Notes: generated from the letters alone by a model not told the origin. A stretch of DNA of 64,000 nt from Pseudoalteromonas spongiae UST010723-006 (GCF_000238255.3 NZ_CP011039.1:359001-423000), one strand, 5' to 3'. Shown: positions 1-10,187, counted from the first letter of the stretch. Numbers and translations are program-made.

Positions 1-857
1 TGCGTTTACTAAAAGCGCCCTTTATGGTGGCGAAAGCGATATTGCAAGCACGTAAAGTGATGAAACAAGAAAAGCCAAATGTATTACTTGGCATGGGTGG
101 TTATGTTACAGGGCCTGCTGGTGTAGCAGCAAAGTTACTAGGCATTCCGGTACTAATTCATGAGCAAAATGCGGTTGCTGGCCTTAGTAACAAGTTGCTT
201 GCCAAAATTGCAAATCAAGTGATGGCGGCGTTTCCTTCGGCATTTGATAGTGCAAAATGCAAAATTATCGGTAATCCCGTTCGCAGCAGTGTTGCAACAG
301 CTCAAGTAGAGAAAGACAGCGAATGCTGCAATATTTTGGTGGTTGGCGGCTCGTTAGGTGCAAAAGTATTTAATGATCAATTACCTGATGTGTTTAAAAC
401 GCTGGCACAAGAAAGTAAATTGGCTATTTTCCATCAGACTGGTAAAGGTCACTTGGCGGAAGTAACCAAACGTTATGAAAAAATGGCGCTTAACGCACAG
501 GTGAACGAATTTATTCATGATATGGATAAAGCTTATGCGTGGGCAGATATTGTTGTATGTCGCGCAGGCGCGTTAACGGTAAGCGAAGTTGCTGCCGCGG
601 GGAAAATGGCTGTATTTGTGCCATTTCCATATGCCGTTGATGATCACCAAACTGCAAACGCCAATTACCTTGTAGCGCAACAAGCTGCGTTACTCATTCA
701 GCAAAAAGATATGACGCAAGACGACTTGGTTGCCTTGCTAAAACCCTATGTTCAAGATAAGTCACGGGTATTAAAAATGGCTGAAAAAGCAAAAGCGGCA
801 GCCAAATTAGATGCAACACGCGATGTTGCAAATTTATGTATCGAATTTAGTAAGTAA
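1..857 (+). CDS. murG: MurG, UDP-GlcNAc:lipid I GlcNAc transferase (5' end missing)
   Basis: MurG adds GlcNAc to undecaprenyl-PP-MurNAc-pentapeptide (lipid I) to make lipid II on the inner face of the inner membrane. The frame is open from base 3, with no start codon, so the first roughly 70 residues lie upstream of the window. Visible family motifs are the N-domain stretch [19 protein letters not shown] and the second glycine loop GGSLGAK. A C-domain nucleotide-binding stretch, [16 protein letters not shown], is also intact. The gene is followed after a 10-base gap by murC, the usual dcw-cluster order. Nothing suggests damage; truncation is only by the window edge. Confidence 0.97.
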   Translation, partial: RLLKAPFMVAKAILQARKVMKQEKPNVLLGMGGYVTGPAGVAAKLLGIPVLIHEQNAVAGLSNKLLAKIANQVMAAFPSAFDSAKCKIIGNPVRSSVATAQVEKDSECCNILVVGGSLGAKVFNDQLPDVFKTLAQESKLAIFHQTGKGHLAEVTKRYEKMALNAQVNEFIHDMDKAYAWADIVVCRAGALTVSEVAAAGKMAVFVPFPYAVDDHQTANANYLVAQQAALLIQQKDMTQDDLVALLKPYVQDKSRVLKMAEKAKAAAKLDATRDVANLCIEFSK

Positions 858-867
858 GAGTAGAACA

Positions 868-2301
868 TTGAAAAAAGATAATTTACCTGCAATGAGACGA
901 ATCAACACTATCCACTTTATTGGTATTGGTGGTGCAGGTATGGGCGGAATTGCTGAAGTACTATTACATTTAGGCTATCAAATTACCGGCTCAGATATAA
1001 ACAAAGGCGCAATGACAGAGCGTTTGAGTAAAGCGGGCGCGAACGTTTTTATCGGGCACCGAGAAGAAAATGTTGAGCAAGCAGACGTAGTAGTTGTTTC
1101 AAGTGCCATTGATGAAAGTAATCCTGAAATCATTTGTGCCAAAGAAAAACACATTCCAATTGTACGCCGTGCGGAAATGCTGGCTGAGTTAATGCGCTTT
1201 AGGCAGGGTATTGCAGTTGCTGGTACGCATGGTAAAACCACAACGACGAGTTTAGTAGCAAGTATTTTTGCCAAAGCCGAACTTGATCCCACCTTTGTGA
1301 TTGGTGGCTTATTAAATAGCGCGGGTACTAATGCGAAGTTAGGTAGTGGTCAATATCTTATTGCTGAAGCAGATGAAAGTGACGCAAGCTTCTTACACTT
1401 AAACCCAATGATCAGCATTATTACAAATATTGAAGCGGATCATATGGATACGTATCAAGGTGACTTTGAAAATATGAAAGACACCTATATTGAATTTATC
1501 CATAACCTTCCTTTTTACGGGTTAGCCGTAGCTTGTATAGACGACTCAGTAATTCGCGAGTTATTGCCGCGCTTTAGCCGTAAATATGTGTCTTATGGTG
1601 AATCGCAAGACGCAGATTACCGTCTCATTAATTTCTCACAATCAGCTAGCTGCAGTGCCTTTGAAGTTGTGTTGCCAAATGGTGAAACACTGGCGATTAC
1701 CCTGAATTTACCTGGTAAGCACAATGCCTTAAATGCAACAGCGGCAATTGCGGTGGCGTTTGAGGAAGGCGTAAGTGAAAGCGCAATAAAAGCAGCACTA
1801 AAAGAATTTGAAGGTATTGGTCGTCGTTTTCAACATTATGGCGAGTTCAATAACGAAGTGGGCAACGTGATGTTGGTTGATGATTATGGTCATCACCCAT
1901 CTGAAGTCGCCGCAACAATAAAAGCGGCAAAGCAAGGTTGGCCTGATAAGCGTTTAGTAATGGCGTATCAACCTCATCGCTTTACGCGCACGCGTGACCT
2001 TTACGAAGAATTTGTAGATGTGTTAAGTCAGGTAGACGAATTATTGTTGTTGGAAGTGTACACCGCAGGTGAAGAACCTATCGTTGGCGCAGACAGCAAG
2101 AGTTTATGTCGTAGCTTAAGACAACGTGGTAAAGAACCGAGATATATCGCCACGCCGAATGAGCTATTCACAGCATTGGCTGACGCGGTAAAAGATAATG
2201 ACTTAGTGTTAACGCAAGGTGCGGGCAATATAGGTCAATTGGTAAAACAAATTGCTGAAACAGAAATGAATGTAACTAAGCTAAAGCAGGTAGCACAATG
2301 A
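868..2301 (+). CDS. murC: MurC, UDP-N-acetylmuramate--L-alanine ligase
   Basis: Cytoplasmic ATP-dependent ligase that adds L-Ala to UDP-MurNAc, the first peptide step of peptidoglycan synthesis. The N-terminal Rossmann-type UDP-binding motif [13 protein letters not shown], the ATP loop GTHGKTTTT and the C-terminal DDYGHHPSE and PHRFTRT motifs are all intact. I place the start at TTG 868, preceded by an AAGAG-type ribosome site, which gives 477 residues. The in-frame ATG at 811 would overlap murG by 47 bases and add a tail without homology, and ATG 892 is a possible shorter start. The stop overlaps the ddl start (ATGA), indicating translational coupling. Confidence 0.96.
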   Translation: MKKDNLPAMRRINTIHFIGIGGAGMGGIAEVLLHLGYQITGSDINKGAMTERLSKAGANVFIGHREENVEQADVVVVSSAIDESNPEIICAKEKHIPIVRRAEMLAELMRFRQGIAVAGTHGKTTTTSLVASIFAKAELDPTFVIGGLLNSAGTNAKLGSGQYLIAEADESDASFLHLNPMISIITNIEADHMDTYQGDFENMKDTYIEFIHNLPFYGLAVACIDDSVIRELLPRFSRKYVSYGESQDADYRLINFSQSASCSAFEVVLPNGETLAITLNLPGKHNALNATAAIAVAFEEGVSESAIKAALKEFEGIGRRFQHYGEFNNEVGNVMLVDDYGHHPSEVAATIKAAKQGWPDKRLVMAYQPHRFTRTRDLYEEFVDVLSQVDELLLLEVYTAGEEPIVGADSKSLCRSLRQRGKEPRYIATPNELFTALADAVKDNDLVLTQGAGNIGQLVKQIAETEMNVTKLKQVAQ

Positions 2302-3212
2302 GCCAAAAGCAGTATGGTAAAGTCGCCGTTTTATTAGGTGGTAATTCGGCTGAGCGTGAGGTGTCGCTTAATTCGGGAAGTGCCATATTAAACGCCCTAA
2401 TTACCAATGGTGTTGATGCGATTGCATTTGATCCAAAAGAACGAGAGCTTGCTGAGCTTAAAACATTAGGAATCGATCGCGTGTTTATCGCGTTGCATGG
2501 CCGTGGCGGTGAAGACGGTACGATTCAAGGTGCACTTGAATTTATGGGCTTGCCTTATACCGGTAGCGGCGTGTTAGGCAGTGCGTTAGCTATGGATAAA
2601 GTACGTTGTAAGCAATTATTTGTTGCCAGCAACTTACCAACCGCTAAATTTACCACGGTTAAAAAAGGTGAAAGTTTTAGTATTGAATCGATTATTAACG
2701 AATTTGGTGCGGTTATGGTTAAGCCTAGCCACGAAGGTTCGAGTATCGGTATGGCTAAAGCAAGCACGAGTGAAGAATTAAAAAGTGCGCTTGAAAATGC
2801 CTTTAAATTTGATGATGAAGTATTGCTTGAGCAGTGGATCACTGGCACCGAATATACCGTTAGCATGCTTAACAACCAGCCGCTATCGGTGATTGAAATG
2901 AAAACACCACGTGGTTTTTATGACTACGAGGCGAAATATAAGGCATCTACCACGAGTTATCATTGCCCAGCTGATTTATCAAACGCCGATACTGCATATT
3001 TACAAATGATCGCAACGCAGGCATTTGCGCTTGTTGGTGCTAAAGATTGGGGCCGAGTGGACGCGATGCGTGACCAAAGCGGTGAATTCTATTTGTTGGA
3101 AGTGAATACAGTACCGGGCATGACAGAAAAGTCATTGGTACCTATGGCTGCAAAAGACTCAGGTAGAGATTTTGCTCAGTTAGTTTTAGAAATTTTAGAT
3201 TCGACACTGTAA
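2298..3212 (+). CDS. ddl: D-alanine--D-alanine ligase
   Basis: ATP-grasp ligase joining two D-Ala to make the terminal dipeptide of peptidoglycan precursors; cytoplasmic. It has 304 residues, the usual DdlB length. Motifs seen are [13 protein letters not shown] at the N-terminus, [20 protein letters not shown] in the ATP-grasp region, and the metal- and substrate-binding end [12 protein letters not shown]. The start overlaps murC by four bases (ATGA) and ftsQ begins on the next base after its stop, so it sits in the middle of a coupled division and wall operon. Confidence 0.97.
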   Translation: MSQKQYGKVAVLLGGNSAEREVSLNSGSAILNALITNGVDAIAFDPKERELAELKTLGIDRVFIALHGRGGEDGTIQGALEFMGLPYTGSGVLGSALAMDKVRCKQLFVASNLPTAKFTTVKKGESFSIESIINEFGAVMVKPSHEGSSIGMAKASTSEELKSALENAFKFDDEVLLEQWITGTEYTVSMLNNQPLSVIEMKTPRGFYDYEAKYKASTTSYHCPADLSNADTAYLQMIATQAFALVGAKDWGRVDAMRDQSGEFYLLEVNTVPGMTEKSLVPMAAKDSGRDFAQLVLEILDSTL

Positions 3213-4001
3213 ATGAAAGAAACACTACTTACATTAGCAAATTTAACAAAGCGATTAGTTGCTGCAACTAATTGGTCTTTGCTAATGGGAGTAAGTTTTT
3301 TTGTTTTGACCTTGTTTATTACGTGGCAAGGGGTGAATGCTTTAACCGATTACTTAGCAACGGAACAAAATAGTAAGTTGAGCAAAGTATTGGTTCATGG
3401 CGATCCTGTATATACAAGTGAGCAGGCAATTGTTGATAAGATTAAGTCATTAAAAGTTAAAACGTTTTTTGATGTAGATGTAAACCAAGTGCAAGAGAAA
3501 TTGCTGGAATTGCCTTGGGTAGCTAGTGTATCGGTACGGAAACAGTGGCCAGACACACTACGTGTTTATGTTACTGAGCATCAGGCAGTGGCAATTTGGA
3601 ATCAAGATTTACTGTTAAATACCCATGGCGACATCTTTCAGGCACCGGCAGAGCAGTTTTTTAACAAGTTACCTATGTTGTATGGGCCTGAAGGTAGTGA
3701 AAATGAAGCGTGGAAAACCTTTAAAACATTTAAAGAGTTATTAGCGCTACATGAAATCGGGTTAAGTAGCCTTGCGCTGTCAGAGCGTTTTTCATGGAAA
3801 TTATGGCTAAATAGTGGTGTTAAATTAAACCTAGGACGCAAAGATATTGCGCTTAGAGTGCAGCGGTTTATCGATTTATATCCAGAGATAAAAAACTCGT
3901 CGGATAAAGAGGTAGAGTCGATAGATTTAAGGTATGATACGGGATTAGCTGTGAGCTGGCTTCAGCCAGTGCAAGAGCAAACTAAAAATAATAAGGTATA
4001 A
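3213..4001 (+). CDS. ftsQ: Cell division protein FtsQ
   Basis: Bitopic inner-membrane divisome protein that links FtsB/FtsL to the septal machinery. The 262 residues show a short cytoplasmic tail, one membrane helix at about 21-41 (LLMGVSFFVLTLFITW), a POTRA domain beginning near VLVHGDPVYTSEQAI, and the FtsQ beta domain containing LPWVASVSVRKQWPDTL. It starts directly after the ddl stop, which suggests coupling. The sequence is poorly conserved in this family, so the position between ddl and ftsA supports the call as much as the motifs do. Confidence 0.94.
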   Translation: MKETLLTLANLTKRLVAATNWSLLMGVSFFVLTLFITWQGVNALTDYLATEQNSKLSKVLVHGDPVYTSEQAIVDKIKSLKVKTFFDVDVNQVQEKLLELPWVASVSVRKQWPDTLRVYVTEHQAVAIWNQDLLLNTHGDIFQAPAEQFFNKLPMLYGPEGSENEAWKTFKTFKELLALHEIGLSSLALSERFSWKLWLNSGVKLNLGRKDIALRVQRFIDLYPEIKNSSDKEVESIDLRYDTGLAVSWLQPVQEQTKNNKV

Positions 4002-4008
4002 CTAGGGT

Positions 4009-5241
4009 ATGACCAAGGCAGTTGAACGTAATCTCATTATCGGCTTAGACGTAGGAACGTCTAAAGTTGTTGCTGTTGTCGGTGAGGTAACACCTGATAA
4101 TCAGCTGAGCATTGTAGGCGTTGGCAGTCAAAACGCAAAAGGCATGGATAAAGGTGGTGTTAACGATCTTAATTTAGTGTCTGAGTCGATTCAGCGCGCA
4201 TTAGATGAAGCTGAATTAATGGCAGATTGCCGCATTAGCTCTGTGTACCTAGGCATATCTGGAAAACATATTCAGTGTCAAAATGAAAATGGTGTAGTAG
4301 CGATTAACAACGCTGAAATCACCCATGATGACATCGATAATGTTATTCATATCGCTAAATCTGTCCCTATTTCAGCTGAACGCAAGATGCTGCACGCGTT
4401 ACCACAAGAATACACCGTTGATATGCAAGAAGGCATTCGAAATCCTCTTGGTATGAGTGGAGTACGTATGGAAGCGCGAGCGCACATTATTACGTGCTCA
4501 AACGATATGGCGAAAAACATTGAAAAATGTGTTGAGCGTTGTGGCCTACGTGTTGACCAATTTATCTTCTCGGCGCTGGCGTCGGGCGATTCAGTTTTAA
4601 CTGAAGATGAGCGTGAGCTTGGTGTTGCAGTGGTTGATATTGGTGGTGGCACTATGGACATTACCATATACACGCAAGGCTCTTTGCGCCACTCGGCGGT
4701 GCTACCAGTTGCGGGAAATCAAGTAACAGGCGATATTGCGAAAATATTTCGCACACCTATCTCGCATGCTGAAGCAATTAAAGTACAATATGCCAGCGCA
4801 CTAAGTCGCTTAGCAAGTCAAGAAGACAGTATTGAAGTACCAAGTGTAGGTGGTAGACCTGCACGTATTATGTCGCGCCATACACTTTCTGAAGTTGTAG
4901 AGCCGCGCATGAGAGAGATTTTTGAGTTGGCGATGAAAGAGATTCGTCGCTCAGGTTTAGAAGAACAAATAGCTGCAGGCATTGTGCTGACAGGCGGTAC
5001 CGCCAAGATGCAAGGTGTTGTTGAAGTAGCAGAAGAAATTTTCCAAATGCCAGTGCGCGTTGGTCAACCAGTAGGGATAGCTGGACTTACTGATTATGTG
5101 AATGATCCGTCGTTCGCAACGTCAGTTGGGTTGTTGCAGTATGGTCGAACTATGCAGCATAGCCAGAGCAGCCGCACCACAGAATCTGGTAATGGAAATT
5201 GGTGGAACCGTTTAACAAAATGGTTTCAAGGGGAGTTTTAA
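4009..5241 (+). CDS. ftsA: Cell division protein FtsA
   Basis: Actin-like ATPase that tethers FtsZ to the inner membrane and recruits later divisome proteins. The 410 residues carry the actin-fold phosphate loops GLDVGTSKV (near residue 13) and DIGGGTMD (near 213), the adenosine motif LTGGTA, and a C-terminal amphipathic membrane-targeting helix (NWWNRLTKWFQ). It lies 7 bases after ftsQ and 48 bases before ftsZ, the standard order. Confidence 0.98.
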   Translation: MTKAVERNLIIGLDVGTSKVVAVVGEVTPDNQLSIVGVGSQNAKGMDKGGVNDLNLVSESIQRALDEAELMADCRISSVYLGISGKHIQCQNENGVVAINNAEITHDDIDNVIHIAKSVPISAERKMLHALPQEYTVDMQEGIRNPLGMSGVRMEARAHIITCSNDMAKNIEKCVERCGLRVDQFIFSALASGDSVLTEDERELGVAVVDIGGGTMDITIYTQGSLRHSAVLPVAGNQVTGDIAKIFRTPISHAEAIKVQYASALSRLASQEDSIEVPSVGGRPARIMSRHTLSEVVEPRMREIFELAMKEIRRSGLEEQIAAGIVLTGGTAKMQGVVEVAEEIFQMPVRVGQPVGIAGLTDYVNDPSFATSVGLLQYGRTMQHSQSSRTTESGNGNWWNRLTKWFQGEF

Positions 5242-5289
5242 GCTTTTGCCTTGTGAATTTTCATAAGGTAGTTAGTCGGAGAGTTAAAC

Positions 5290-6513
5290 ATGTTTGATTT
5301 AATGGAACAACACGGTGAAGAAGCCGTAATTAAGGTAATCGGTGTCGGCGGTGGCGGTGGTAACGCTGTTGAACACATGGTTAAAAAGCAAATTGAAGGC
5401 GTAAAATTTATTGCGGCCAATACCGATGCGCAAGCACTGCGTAAATCATCAGCTGATGTAACAGTGCAGCTAGGTACGCAAATTACACAAGGGTTAGGTG
5501 CTGGGGCAAACCCTGAAGTGGGCCGCGATTCTGCAGAAGAAGATGCAGAAACGATTCGTAACAGCCTTGAAGGCGCAGATATGATCTTTATTGCTGCCGG
5601 TATGGGCGGTGGTACAGGTACTGGTGCTGCACCTGTTGTAGCACGTATTGCTAAAGAAATGGGCATTTTAACTGTTGCAGTAGTAACACGACCTTTTGAA
5701 TTTGAGGGTAAAAAGCGTGCATCGGCAGCAGAAGACGGCATTAATGAGTTGTCTCAACACGTTGATTCGCTTATTACAATTCCTAACAATAAATTGCTTA
5801 AAGTTTTAGGTAAAGGTACGACATTATTAGACGCATTCGCTAAAGCGAACGATGTGTTATTTGGTGCCGTACAAGGTATCGCTGAGTTAATTACTCGCTC
5901 AGGTTTGATCAATGTGGATTTCGCCGACGTACGTACTGTTATGTCTGCAATGGGAACTGCAATGATGGGCACAGCGTCAGCGAAAGGCCCTGATCGTGCG
6001 CAAGAAGCTGCAGAGGCTGCAATTTCAAGTCCGTTACTTGAAGACGTTGATTTAACTGGTGCGAAAGGCATTCTTGTTAATATTACCGCGGGTATGGACA
6101 TTGCGATTGAAGAATTTGAAACAGTTGGTAACCATGTTAAGGCATTAGCATCAGAAAATGCGACAGTTGTTGTTGGTGCGGTTATCGACCCTGATATGTC
6201 TGAAGAGTTACGTGTGACTGTTGTTGCGACTGGCCTTGGCGGTGAGCGTAAGCCTCAGTTTGGTATTGTGGGTGCAGATATCAAAAAAGTGTCTGGCTCT
6301 GATACAGCGCAAGCAACAAGCGCTCCGAGCAACGCAACTGCAACACCAGATGTATTTGTACCAAGTTTTGCACAGTCGGGCAGTGTAGAAACGCCTGAGA
6401 CTGTTGAACCAAGTGTTCAAAACGAAGTCAAAGAAAGCGCGCCATTAGACAAAAAGCAAGACAAAGCAGATTATTTTGACGTACCTACTTTCTTACGTAA
6501 TCAAGCTGATTAA
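5290..6513 (+). CDS. ftsZ: Cell division protein FtsZ
   Basis: Tubulin-like GTPase that forms the Z ring at midcell. The 407 residues contain the GTP-binding tubulin signature [11 protein letters not shown], the T7 loop region [10 protein letters not shown], a low-complexity Ser/Thr/Ala/Glu linker from about 320 to 390, and the conserved C-terminal peptide [14 protein letters not shown] that binds FtsA and ZipA. A ribosome site (GGAG) lies 8 bases upstream of the ATG. No terminator is evident after it, so some read-through into lpxC is likely. Confidence 0.99.
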   Translation: MFDLMEQHGEEAVIKVIGVGGGGGNAVEHMVKKQIEGVKFIAANTDAQALRKSSADVTVQLGTQITQGLGAGANPEVGRDSAEEDAETIRNSLEGADMIFIAAGMGGGTGTGAAPVVARIAKEMGILTVAVVTRPFEFEGKKRASAAEDGINELSQHVDSLITIPNNKLLKVLGKGTTLLDAFAKANDVLFGAVQGIAELITRSGLINVDFADVRTVMSAMGTAMMGTASAKGPDRAQEAAEAAISSPLLEDVDLTGAKGILVNITAGMDIAIEEFETVGNHVKALASENATVVVGAVIDPDMSEELRVTVVATGLGGERKPQFGIVGADIKKVSGSDTAQATSAPSNATATPDVFVPSFAQSGSVETPETVEPSVQNEVKESAPLDKKQDKADYFDVPTFLRNQAD

Positions 6514-6540
6514 TAAGATTGTTTGAAAAATAGCCATAAT

Positions 6541-6570
6541 TTGGCAAGCTGGTCTTATCTGTGGTAAGAT
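6541..6570 (+). promoter_or_regulatory. Candidate sigma-70 promoter for lpxC
   Basis: TTGGCA at 6541-6546 and TAAGAT at 6565-6570 are separated by 18 bases, and the ATG of lpxC begins 34 bases after the -10. The spacer forms a small hairpin (TCTTA/TAAGA) with the -10. In E. coli lpxC also has its own promoter downstream of ftsZ, which supports the placement. This is a pattern match only. Confidence 0.5.
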
Positions 6571-6604
6571 AGCCGGCCGATTTTAACGAATAAGTGGATA
6601 GCCT

Positions 6605-7516
6605 ATGATTAAGCAGCGTACCATAACTGAAAAAGTCAGTGCCGTAGGTGTTGGATTACATAAGGGTGAAAAGGTTTCTATCACTCTCCGACCTGCTAGT
6701 GCGAATACAGGTATTGTATTTCGCCGGGTAGACCTTGATCCTGTTGTTGATTTTGAAACAACACCTGAGGCCGTGGGCGATACTCAATTATGTACATGCT
6801 TAATTAATAAAGATGGCGTTCGCTTATCGACTACTGAGCATTTAATCGCTGCAATTGCAGCATTAGGCTTAGACAATCTAATTGTTGAATTAGATAGCCC
6901 TGAAGTGCCAATAATGGATGGTAGTTCATTACCATTTATTTACCTTATTCAAAAGGCTGGCATCGAAGAGCAAAATGCAGCTAAACGTTTTATTCGCATT
7001 ACCGAAACGGTGCGTGTTGAAGACGGTGATAAGTGGGCTGAGATTGAACCATATGATGGTTTTCATATCGACTTTGAAATTGCGTTTAACCACCCAGCAA
7101 TTAACGAAAGTCGCCAACGTATTGGTTTAGACATTACAGCTAAGAACTTTATCGAGCAAATTAGCCGAGCACGTACATTTGGCTTTATGCGTGATATCGA
7201 ATATATGCACGCTAACAACTTAGCGCTTGGTGGCAGCATGGATAATGCTGTTGTACTTGATGACTTTAAAGTACTTAACCCTGATGGATTGCGCTACCCT
7301 GATGAGTTTGTAAAACACAAGATTTTAGATTGTGTTGGTGATTTGTTTATGACAGGTCATAACTTACTTGGTAAAGTAACTGCATATAAATCAGGCCATG
7401 ATCTGAATAATAAGCTACTTCGTAAGTTGATGGCGACTGAATCAGCTTGGGAATGGGCAACATTTGAAGAGTCTGTCACTATGGCTGCACCAGGTTTAGA
7501 AACTGCAACAGCTTAG
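6605..7516 (+). CDS. lpxC: LpxC, UDP-3-O-acyl-GlcNAc deacetylase
   Basis: Zinc amidase catalysing the committed step of lipid A synthesis in the cytoplasm. The 303 residues start [21 protein letters not shown], the family pattern. The zinc ligand motifs are visible as STTEHLIAA (first His, about residue 79) and [12 protein letters not shown] (His and Asp near 238 and 242). The length matches E. coli LpxC (305). It is followed by a strong terminator. The secM-secA genes that follow lpxC in E. coli are not here. Confidence 0.98.
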   Translation: MIKQRTITEKVSAVGVGLHKGEKVSITLRPASANTGIVFRRVDLDPVVDFETTPEAVGDTQLCTCLINKDGVRLSTTEHLIAAIAALGLDNLIVELDSPEVPIMDGSSLPFIYLIQKAGIEEQNAAKRFIRITETVRVEDGDKWAEIEPYDGFHIDFEIAFNHPAINESRQRIGLDITAKNFIEQISRARTFGFMRDIEYMHANNLALGGSMDNAVVLDDFKVLNPDGLRYPDEFVKHKILDCVGDLFMTGHNLLGKVTAYKSGHDLNNKLLRKLMATESAWEWATFEESVTMAAPGLETATA

Positions 7517-7540
7517 TTTTTTCAAAATTAATCAAATTAT

Positions 7541-7566
7541 AAAACGCGACTTAAGTCGCGTTTTTT
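7541..7566 (+). terminator. Rho-independent terminator after lpxC
   Basis: A perfect 10-bp stem (7541-7550 with 7555-7564, AAAACGCGAC/GTCGCGTTTT) has a TTAA loop and runs into six T. It begins 24 bases after the lpxC stop and closes the dcw-lpxC block. Confidence 0.93.
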
Positions 7567-7852
7567 ATTGCCTAAAATAATGTTGTCTAGTGTCGCCATG
7601 TGTGTGCATTCTAGTACGTTAAACGCCGTCTACTTGTTAACAGCCGCTCATAAACAATGAGCAGATATGCTTTTTCTATGCTGAAGGTATGAATCTTTAT
7701 AATGCCAATGATGTTGGCGTTAGGCTGTAAAAGTGAATGTTCGAGACAAACTTATGGTGTATTAACTAATTTAATTAGAAATGAAAGAAGGTAACTTGCT
7801 AATAGCTAGATGTTAGATTTTTGAAGTTTAAAAAGGATTTTTTAAGAAGAAG
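7567..7852. other. Non-coding interval between lpxC terminator and tRNA-His
   Basis: No open frame of useful length and no recognisable RNA. It holds two small hairpins, GCTCAT/ATGAGC at 7646-7662 and GCCAA/TTGGC at 7704-7718, neither with a convincing T-run. I found no copy of the tRNA 3' end that would suggest an integration site. Confidence 0.6.
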
Positions 7853-7929
7853 TGGGGCGACTGACGAGACTTGAACTCGCGACAACCGGAATCACAATCC
7901 AGGGCTCTACCAACTGAGCTACAGCCGCC
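7853..7929 (-). tRNA. tRNA-His (GTG)
   Basis: Read on the minus strand, this is a 77-nt cloverleaf with an encoded CCA end. The acceptor stem has seven pairs (one G-U), the D-arm reads GCTCAGTTGGTAGAGC, the anticodon loop TTGTGAT gives GTG, and the T-loop is GTTCAAG. It carries the extra 5' G (G-1) opposite C73 that marks histidine tRNA and is needed by histidyl-tRNA synthetase. It is a single tRNA gene with its own promoter. Confidence 0.98.
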
Positions 7930-7964
7930 ACAAAATTTGAAGCACCTTATTTGGTGTGGCGCGC

Positions 7965-7993
7965 ATAATACATAAAAAACATGCCCGTGTGAA
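7965..7993 (-). promoter_or_regulatory. Promoter of tRNA-His with GC-rich discriminator
   Basis: On the minus strand TTCACA (7988-7993) and TATTAT (7965-7970) are separated by exactly 17 bases. They are followed by GCGCGCC, a GC-rich discriminator of the kind linked to stringent control of stable-RNA genes. The distance to the tRNA 5' end is about 35 bases. Confidence 0.75.
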
Positions 7994-8041
7994 GACTTAT
8001 GTTATGCTTTTAGCTAAATAAATTTAGTTTGCGATTTTGTA

Positions 8042-8452
8042 GTGTTAAAAAAGACTGTTATTCGTTCAGTTTGGTTAGTAATTGGTTTGGTCAGTTTATT
8101 GCTGGGAGTACTTGGGGTTTTTCTTCCGTTACTACCGACCACTCCTTTTGTATTGTTATCAGCATTTTGCTTTTCTAAATCGTCAACGCGAATGCATTCA
8201 TGGCTATTGAGTCATCGAATATTCGGTCAATTAATCACGGATTGGGAAGCGCATGGTGTAATAAGAACAAAAATTAAAGTAATCGCGACTAGCTCCATGT
8301 TGTTACTAGTTTCCTACCCATTATTCTTTATTCCATTCCCAATATGGCTGAAAGCGATTGTCGTGATTTGCATTGTAAGCGTTTTGTTGTTTATTTGGAG
8401 TAGACCTTCAAAACCAAGTGACAATCAAGTTAAAGATCCGCTTAAACTGTGA
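8042..8452 (+). CDS. YbaN/DUF454 family inner-membrane protein
   Basis: A 136-residue protein with three or four membrane segments (about 9-45, 85-100 and 103-122). It shows the DUF454 pattern: a glycine-rich first helix, LPLLPTTPFVLLSAFCFSKSS, then HSWLLSHRIFGQLI and a basic stretch before the next helix. The start is GTG at 8042. The molecular function of the family is unknown. It is followed by an MscS-type channel after 73 bases, with no obvious functional link. Confidence 0.85.
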   Translation: MLKKTVIRSVWLVIGLVSLLLGVLGVFLPLLPTTPFVLLSAFCFSKSSTRMHSWLLSHRIFGQLITDWEAHGVIRTKIKVIATSSMLLLVSYPLFFIPFPIWLKAIVVICIVSVLLFIWSRPSKPSDNQVKDPLKL

Positions 8453-8458
8453 AAAGAA

Positions 8459-8487
8459 GTGACGTAAATTTCAAAAATCTTTATAAT
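8459..8487 (+). promoter_or_regulatory. Weak candidate promoter for the MscS/DUF481 pair
   Basis: A perfect -10 TATAAT at 8482-8487 has only a partial -35 (GTGACG, 8459-8464) at 17 bases. It lies 39 bases before the ATG at 8526. Weak evidence because of the poor -35 and AT-rich context. Confidence 0.35.
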
Positions 8488-8525
8488 TCTTAAAATTACC
8501 TAAATCAACGACAAAAGGAATACTC

Positions 8526-9347
8526 ATGGATTCTGCAGCTAAATGGTTGAACGAAAACTCTGATTTACTTTTACATTACGGCTTACAAACTGTAGTCGCG
8601 ATTGTCATTTTATTAGTGGGCATTCGCGTAGCAAAAGTATGTGAAAAATTAACCAAAAAAGCGATCGAAAAGAAAAAAGTAGATAAAGCGGTTGGTTCGT
8701 TTTTAGCAAATATTGTGTACGCACTTGTATTTGCGGCAACAGTACTAATGGCACTTTCACAAGTTGGTATTGAAACAACATCGTTTATTGCAATTTTGGG
8801 TGCAGCGGGTTTAGCGGTTGGTTTAGCGTTACAAGGCTCTCTTTCAAACTTTGCATCGGGCGTGCTTATTATTATTCTGCGTCCATTTAAATCAGGTGAG
8901 TTTATTGATGCTGCGGGTCATTCAGGTAGTGTTTCTAAAATCGAGATTTTTTCAACAGAACTGTTAACACCTGATAACAAAACAATCATAGTACCAAACT
9001 CGGCAATTATGGGTGGCGCTATTGTAAACTACAGCCGTCAAGCAACGCGTCGTGTTGATATTATGGTTGGTGTTAGCTACGACTCATGTCTAAAGCAAAC
9101 GCGTGAAGTGCTTGAAAATGTAATCAAATCAAATGATAAAGTACTTAAAGACCCTGCATTTTTCATCGGTGTTCACACTTTAGGTGACTCAAGCGTTAAC
9201 TTTGTAACGCGCTCTTGGGCAAAAACTGAAGATTATTGGGCAGTTTATTTTTACCTTCAAGAAAACTTCAAACTTGCATTAGATGAAGCGGGTATTTCGA
9301 TTCCTTTCCCTCAAATGGATGTTCATTTAAACAAAATTAGCGAGTAA
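8526..9347 (+). CDS. Small-conductance mechanosensitive channel, MscS family
   Basis: Inner-membrane channel that opens under membrane tension and releases solutes during osmotic downshock. At 273 residues it is close to E. coli MscS (286). Three N-terminal helices are visible. The pore helix carries GLAVGLALQGSLSNFASGV near residue 95-115, followed by the beta domain (RPFKSGEFIDAAGHSGSV) and the cytoplasmic cage ending near ISIPFPQMDVHL. An AAAGGA ribosome site precedes the ATG. It is 12 bases from the next gene, so probably co-transcribed with it. Confidence 0.95.
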   Translation: MDSAAKWLNENSDLLLHYGLQTVVAIVILLVGIRVAKVCEKLTKKAIEKKKVDKAVGSFLANIVYALVFAATVLMALSQVGIETTSFIAILGAAGLAVGLALQGSLSNFASGVLIIILRPFKSGEFIDAAGHSGSVSKIEIFSTELLTPDNKTIIVPNSAIMGGAIVNYSRQATRRVDIMVGVSYDSCLKQTREVLENVIKSNDKVLKDPAFFIGVHTLGDSSVNFVTRSWAKTEDYWAVYFYLQENFKLALDEAGISIPFPQMDVHLNKISE

Positions 9348-9359
9348 TAGGCTTTTATA

Positions 9360-10136
9360 ATGAAATTAAGATATTTAGCGTCAGTTGTAGCAATTGCACT
9401 TACTAATCAAGCGATTGCTGACGAAGATAAAACATGGGAAGCAAGTAGCGAGCTTGGTGCCATTATTACCAGTGGTAATACCGAAACGACCACGTTTAAG
9501 TTCGGTGCAAATGCTAAACATGACATTGGTAAATGGACCAATGAATACAAGTTAAACGCACTTTATAAAGAAGACGAAGTGACGCTTGAAAGCGGCTTAA
9601 AAGATACACAGCGTACTAACGAAAAATATGGTGCAGCGATTCAAGGTAACTACAACCTTGGTGAAAAGCACTCTCATTTATTCGTTGGTTTAACGCACGA
9701 TAGTGATTACTTTGGTGCATACCGTCACGAAACAGTACTGTCAGGCGGTTATGGTTTTCGTTTGATTGATGAGTCAAATATGACACTTGGTTTTGACTTT
9801 GGTCCGGGTTACAAATATTTCCAGTATTCAGAGAAAAACCAAGAGTTTTTCAAAGACGGTCGCCCTAAAGCAGGTGAGCGCGATGATGAATGGATTGCAC
9901 TAGCTAAAGCTGACTTTAGCTGGACAATCAGCGATAACGCTAAGTTTACCCAACGCGTTAAAGTTGAATCAGGTAGTACCAATACCAAAAGTATTTCTGA
10001 AACTGCATTACTGACTAAGATCAACGGCTCACTACAAATGAAAGTTGGCTTTAACGTAACTCACAACTCAGAAGTTGATGCTGATAAAGTAAATACAGAT
10101 ACTGAGACAGTATTGACCTTGGTGTATAGCTTTTAA
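9360..10136 (+). CDS. DUF481 outer-membrane beta-barrel protein (YdiY-like)
   Basis: A 258-residue exported protein with signal peptide MKLRYLASVVAIALTNQAIA, cut before DE. The mature part has the DUF481 pattern of alternating strands, beginning WEASSELGAIITSGNTETTT, and ends LTLVYSF with the terminal phenylalanine typical of barrels inserted by Bam. The family is often called salt-induced outer-membrane protein; its exact role is not known. Pairing with MscS suggests an osmotic theme, but that is inference. A terminator follows. Confidence 0.87.
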   Translation: MKLRYLASVVAIALTNQAIADEDKTWEASSELGAIITSGNTETTTFKFGANAKHDIGKWTNEYKLNALYKEDEVTLESGLKDTQRTNEKYGAAIQGNYNLGEKHSHLFVGLTHDSDYFGAYRHETVLSGGYGFRLIDESNMTLGFDFGPGYKYFQYSEKNQEFFKDGRPKAGERDDEWIALAKADFSWTISDNAKFTQRVKVESGSTNTKSISETALLTKINGSLQMKVGFNVTHNSEVDADKVNTDTETVLTLVYSF

Positions 10137-10160
10137 GTTTCAGGCTTAAACTAAATTGTA

Positions 10161-10187
10161 AAAGAGCGTTTAACGCTCTTTTTTTTT
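10161..10187 (+). terminator. Rho-independent terminator after DUF481 gene
   Basis: The stem AAAGAGCG/CGCTCTTT has a TTTAA loop and is followed by a run of nine T in total. It separates the osmotic pair from the long export operon that follows. Confidence 0.93.

Noticed and set aside
811-867. ATG start for murC at 811
   Set aside because: It would place 19 unconserved residues before the TTG start and overlap murG by 47 bases; TTG 868 has a ribosome site and gives the expected N-terminus.
7853-7929. tRNA-His as an integration site for a genomic island
   Set aside because: No integrase gene and no repeated tRNA 3' end were found in the window.
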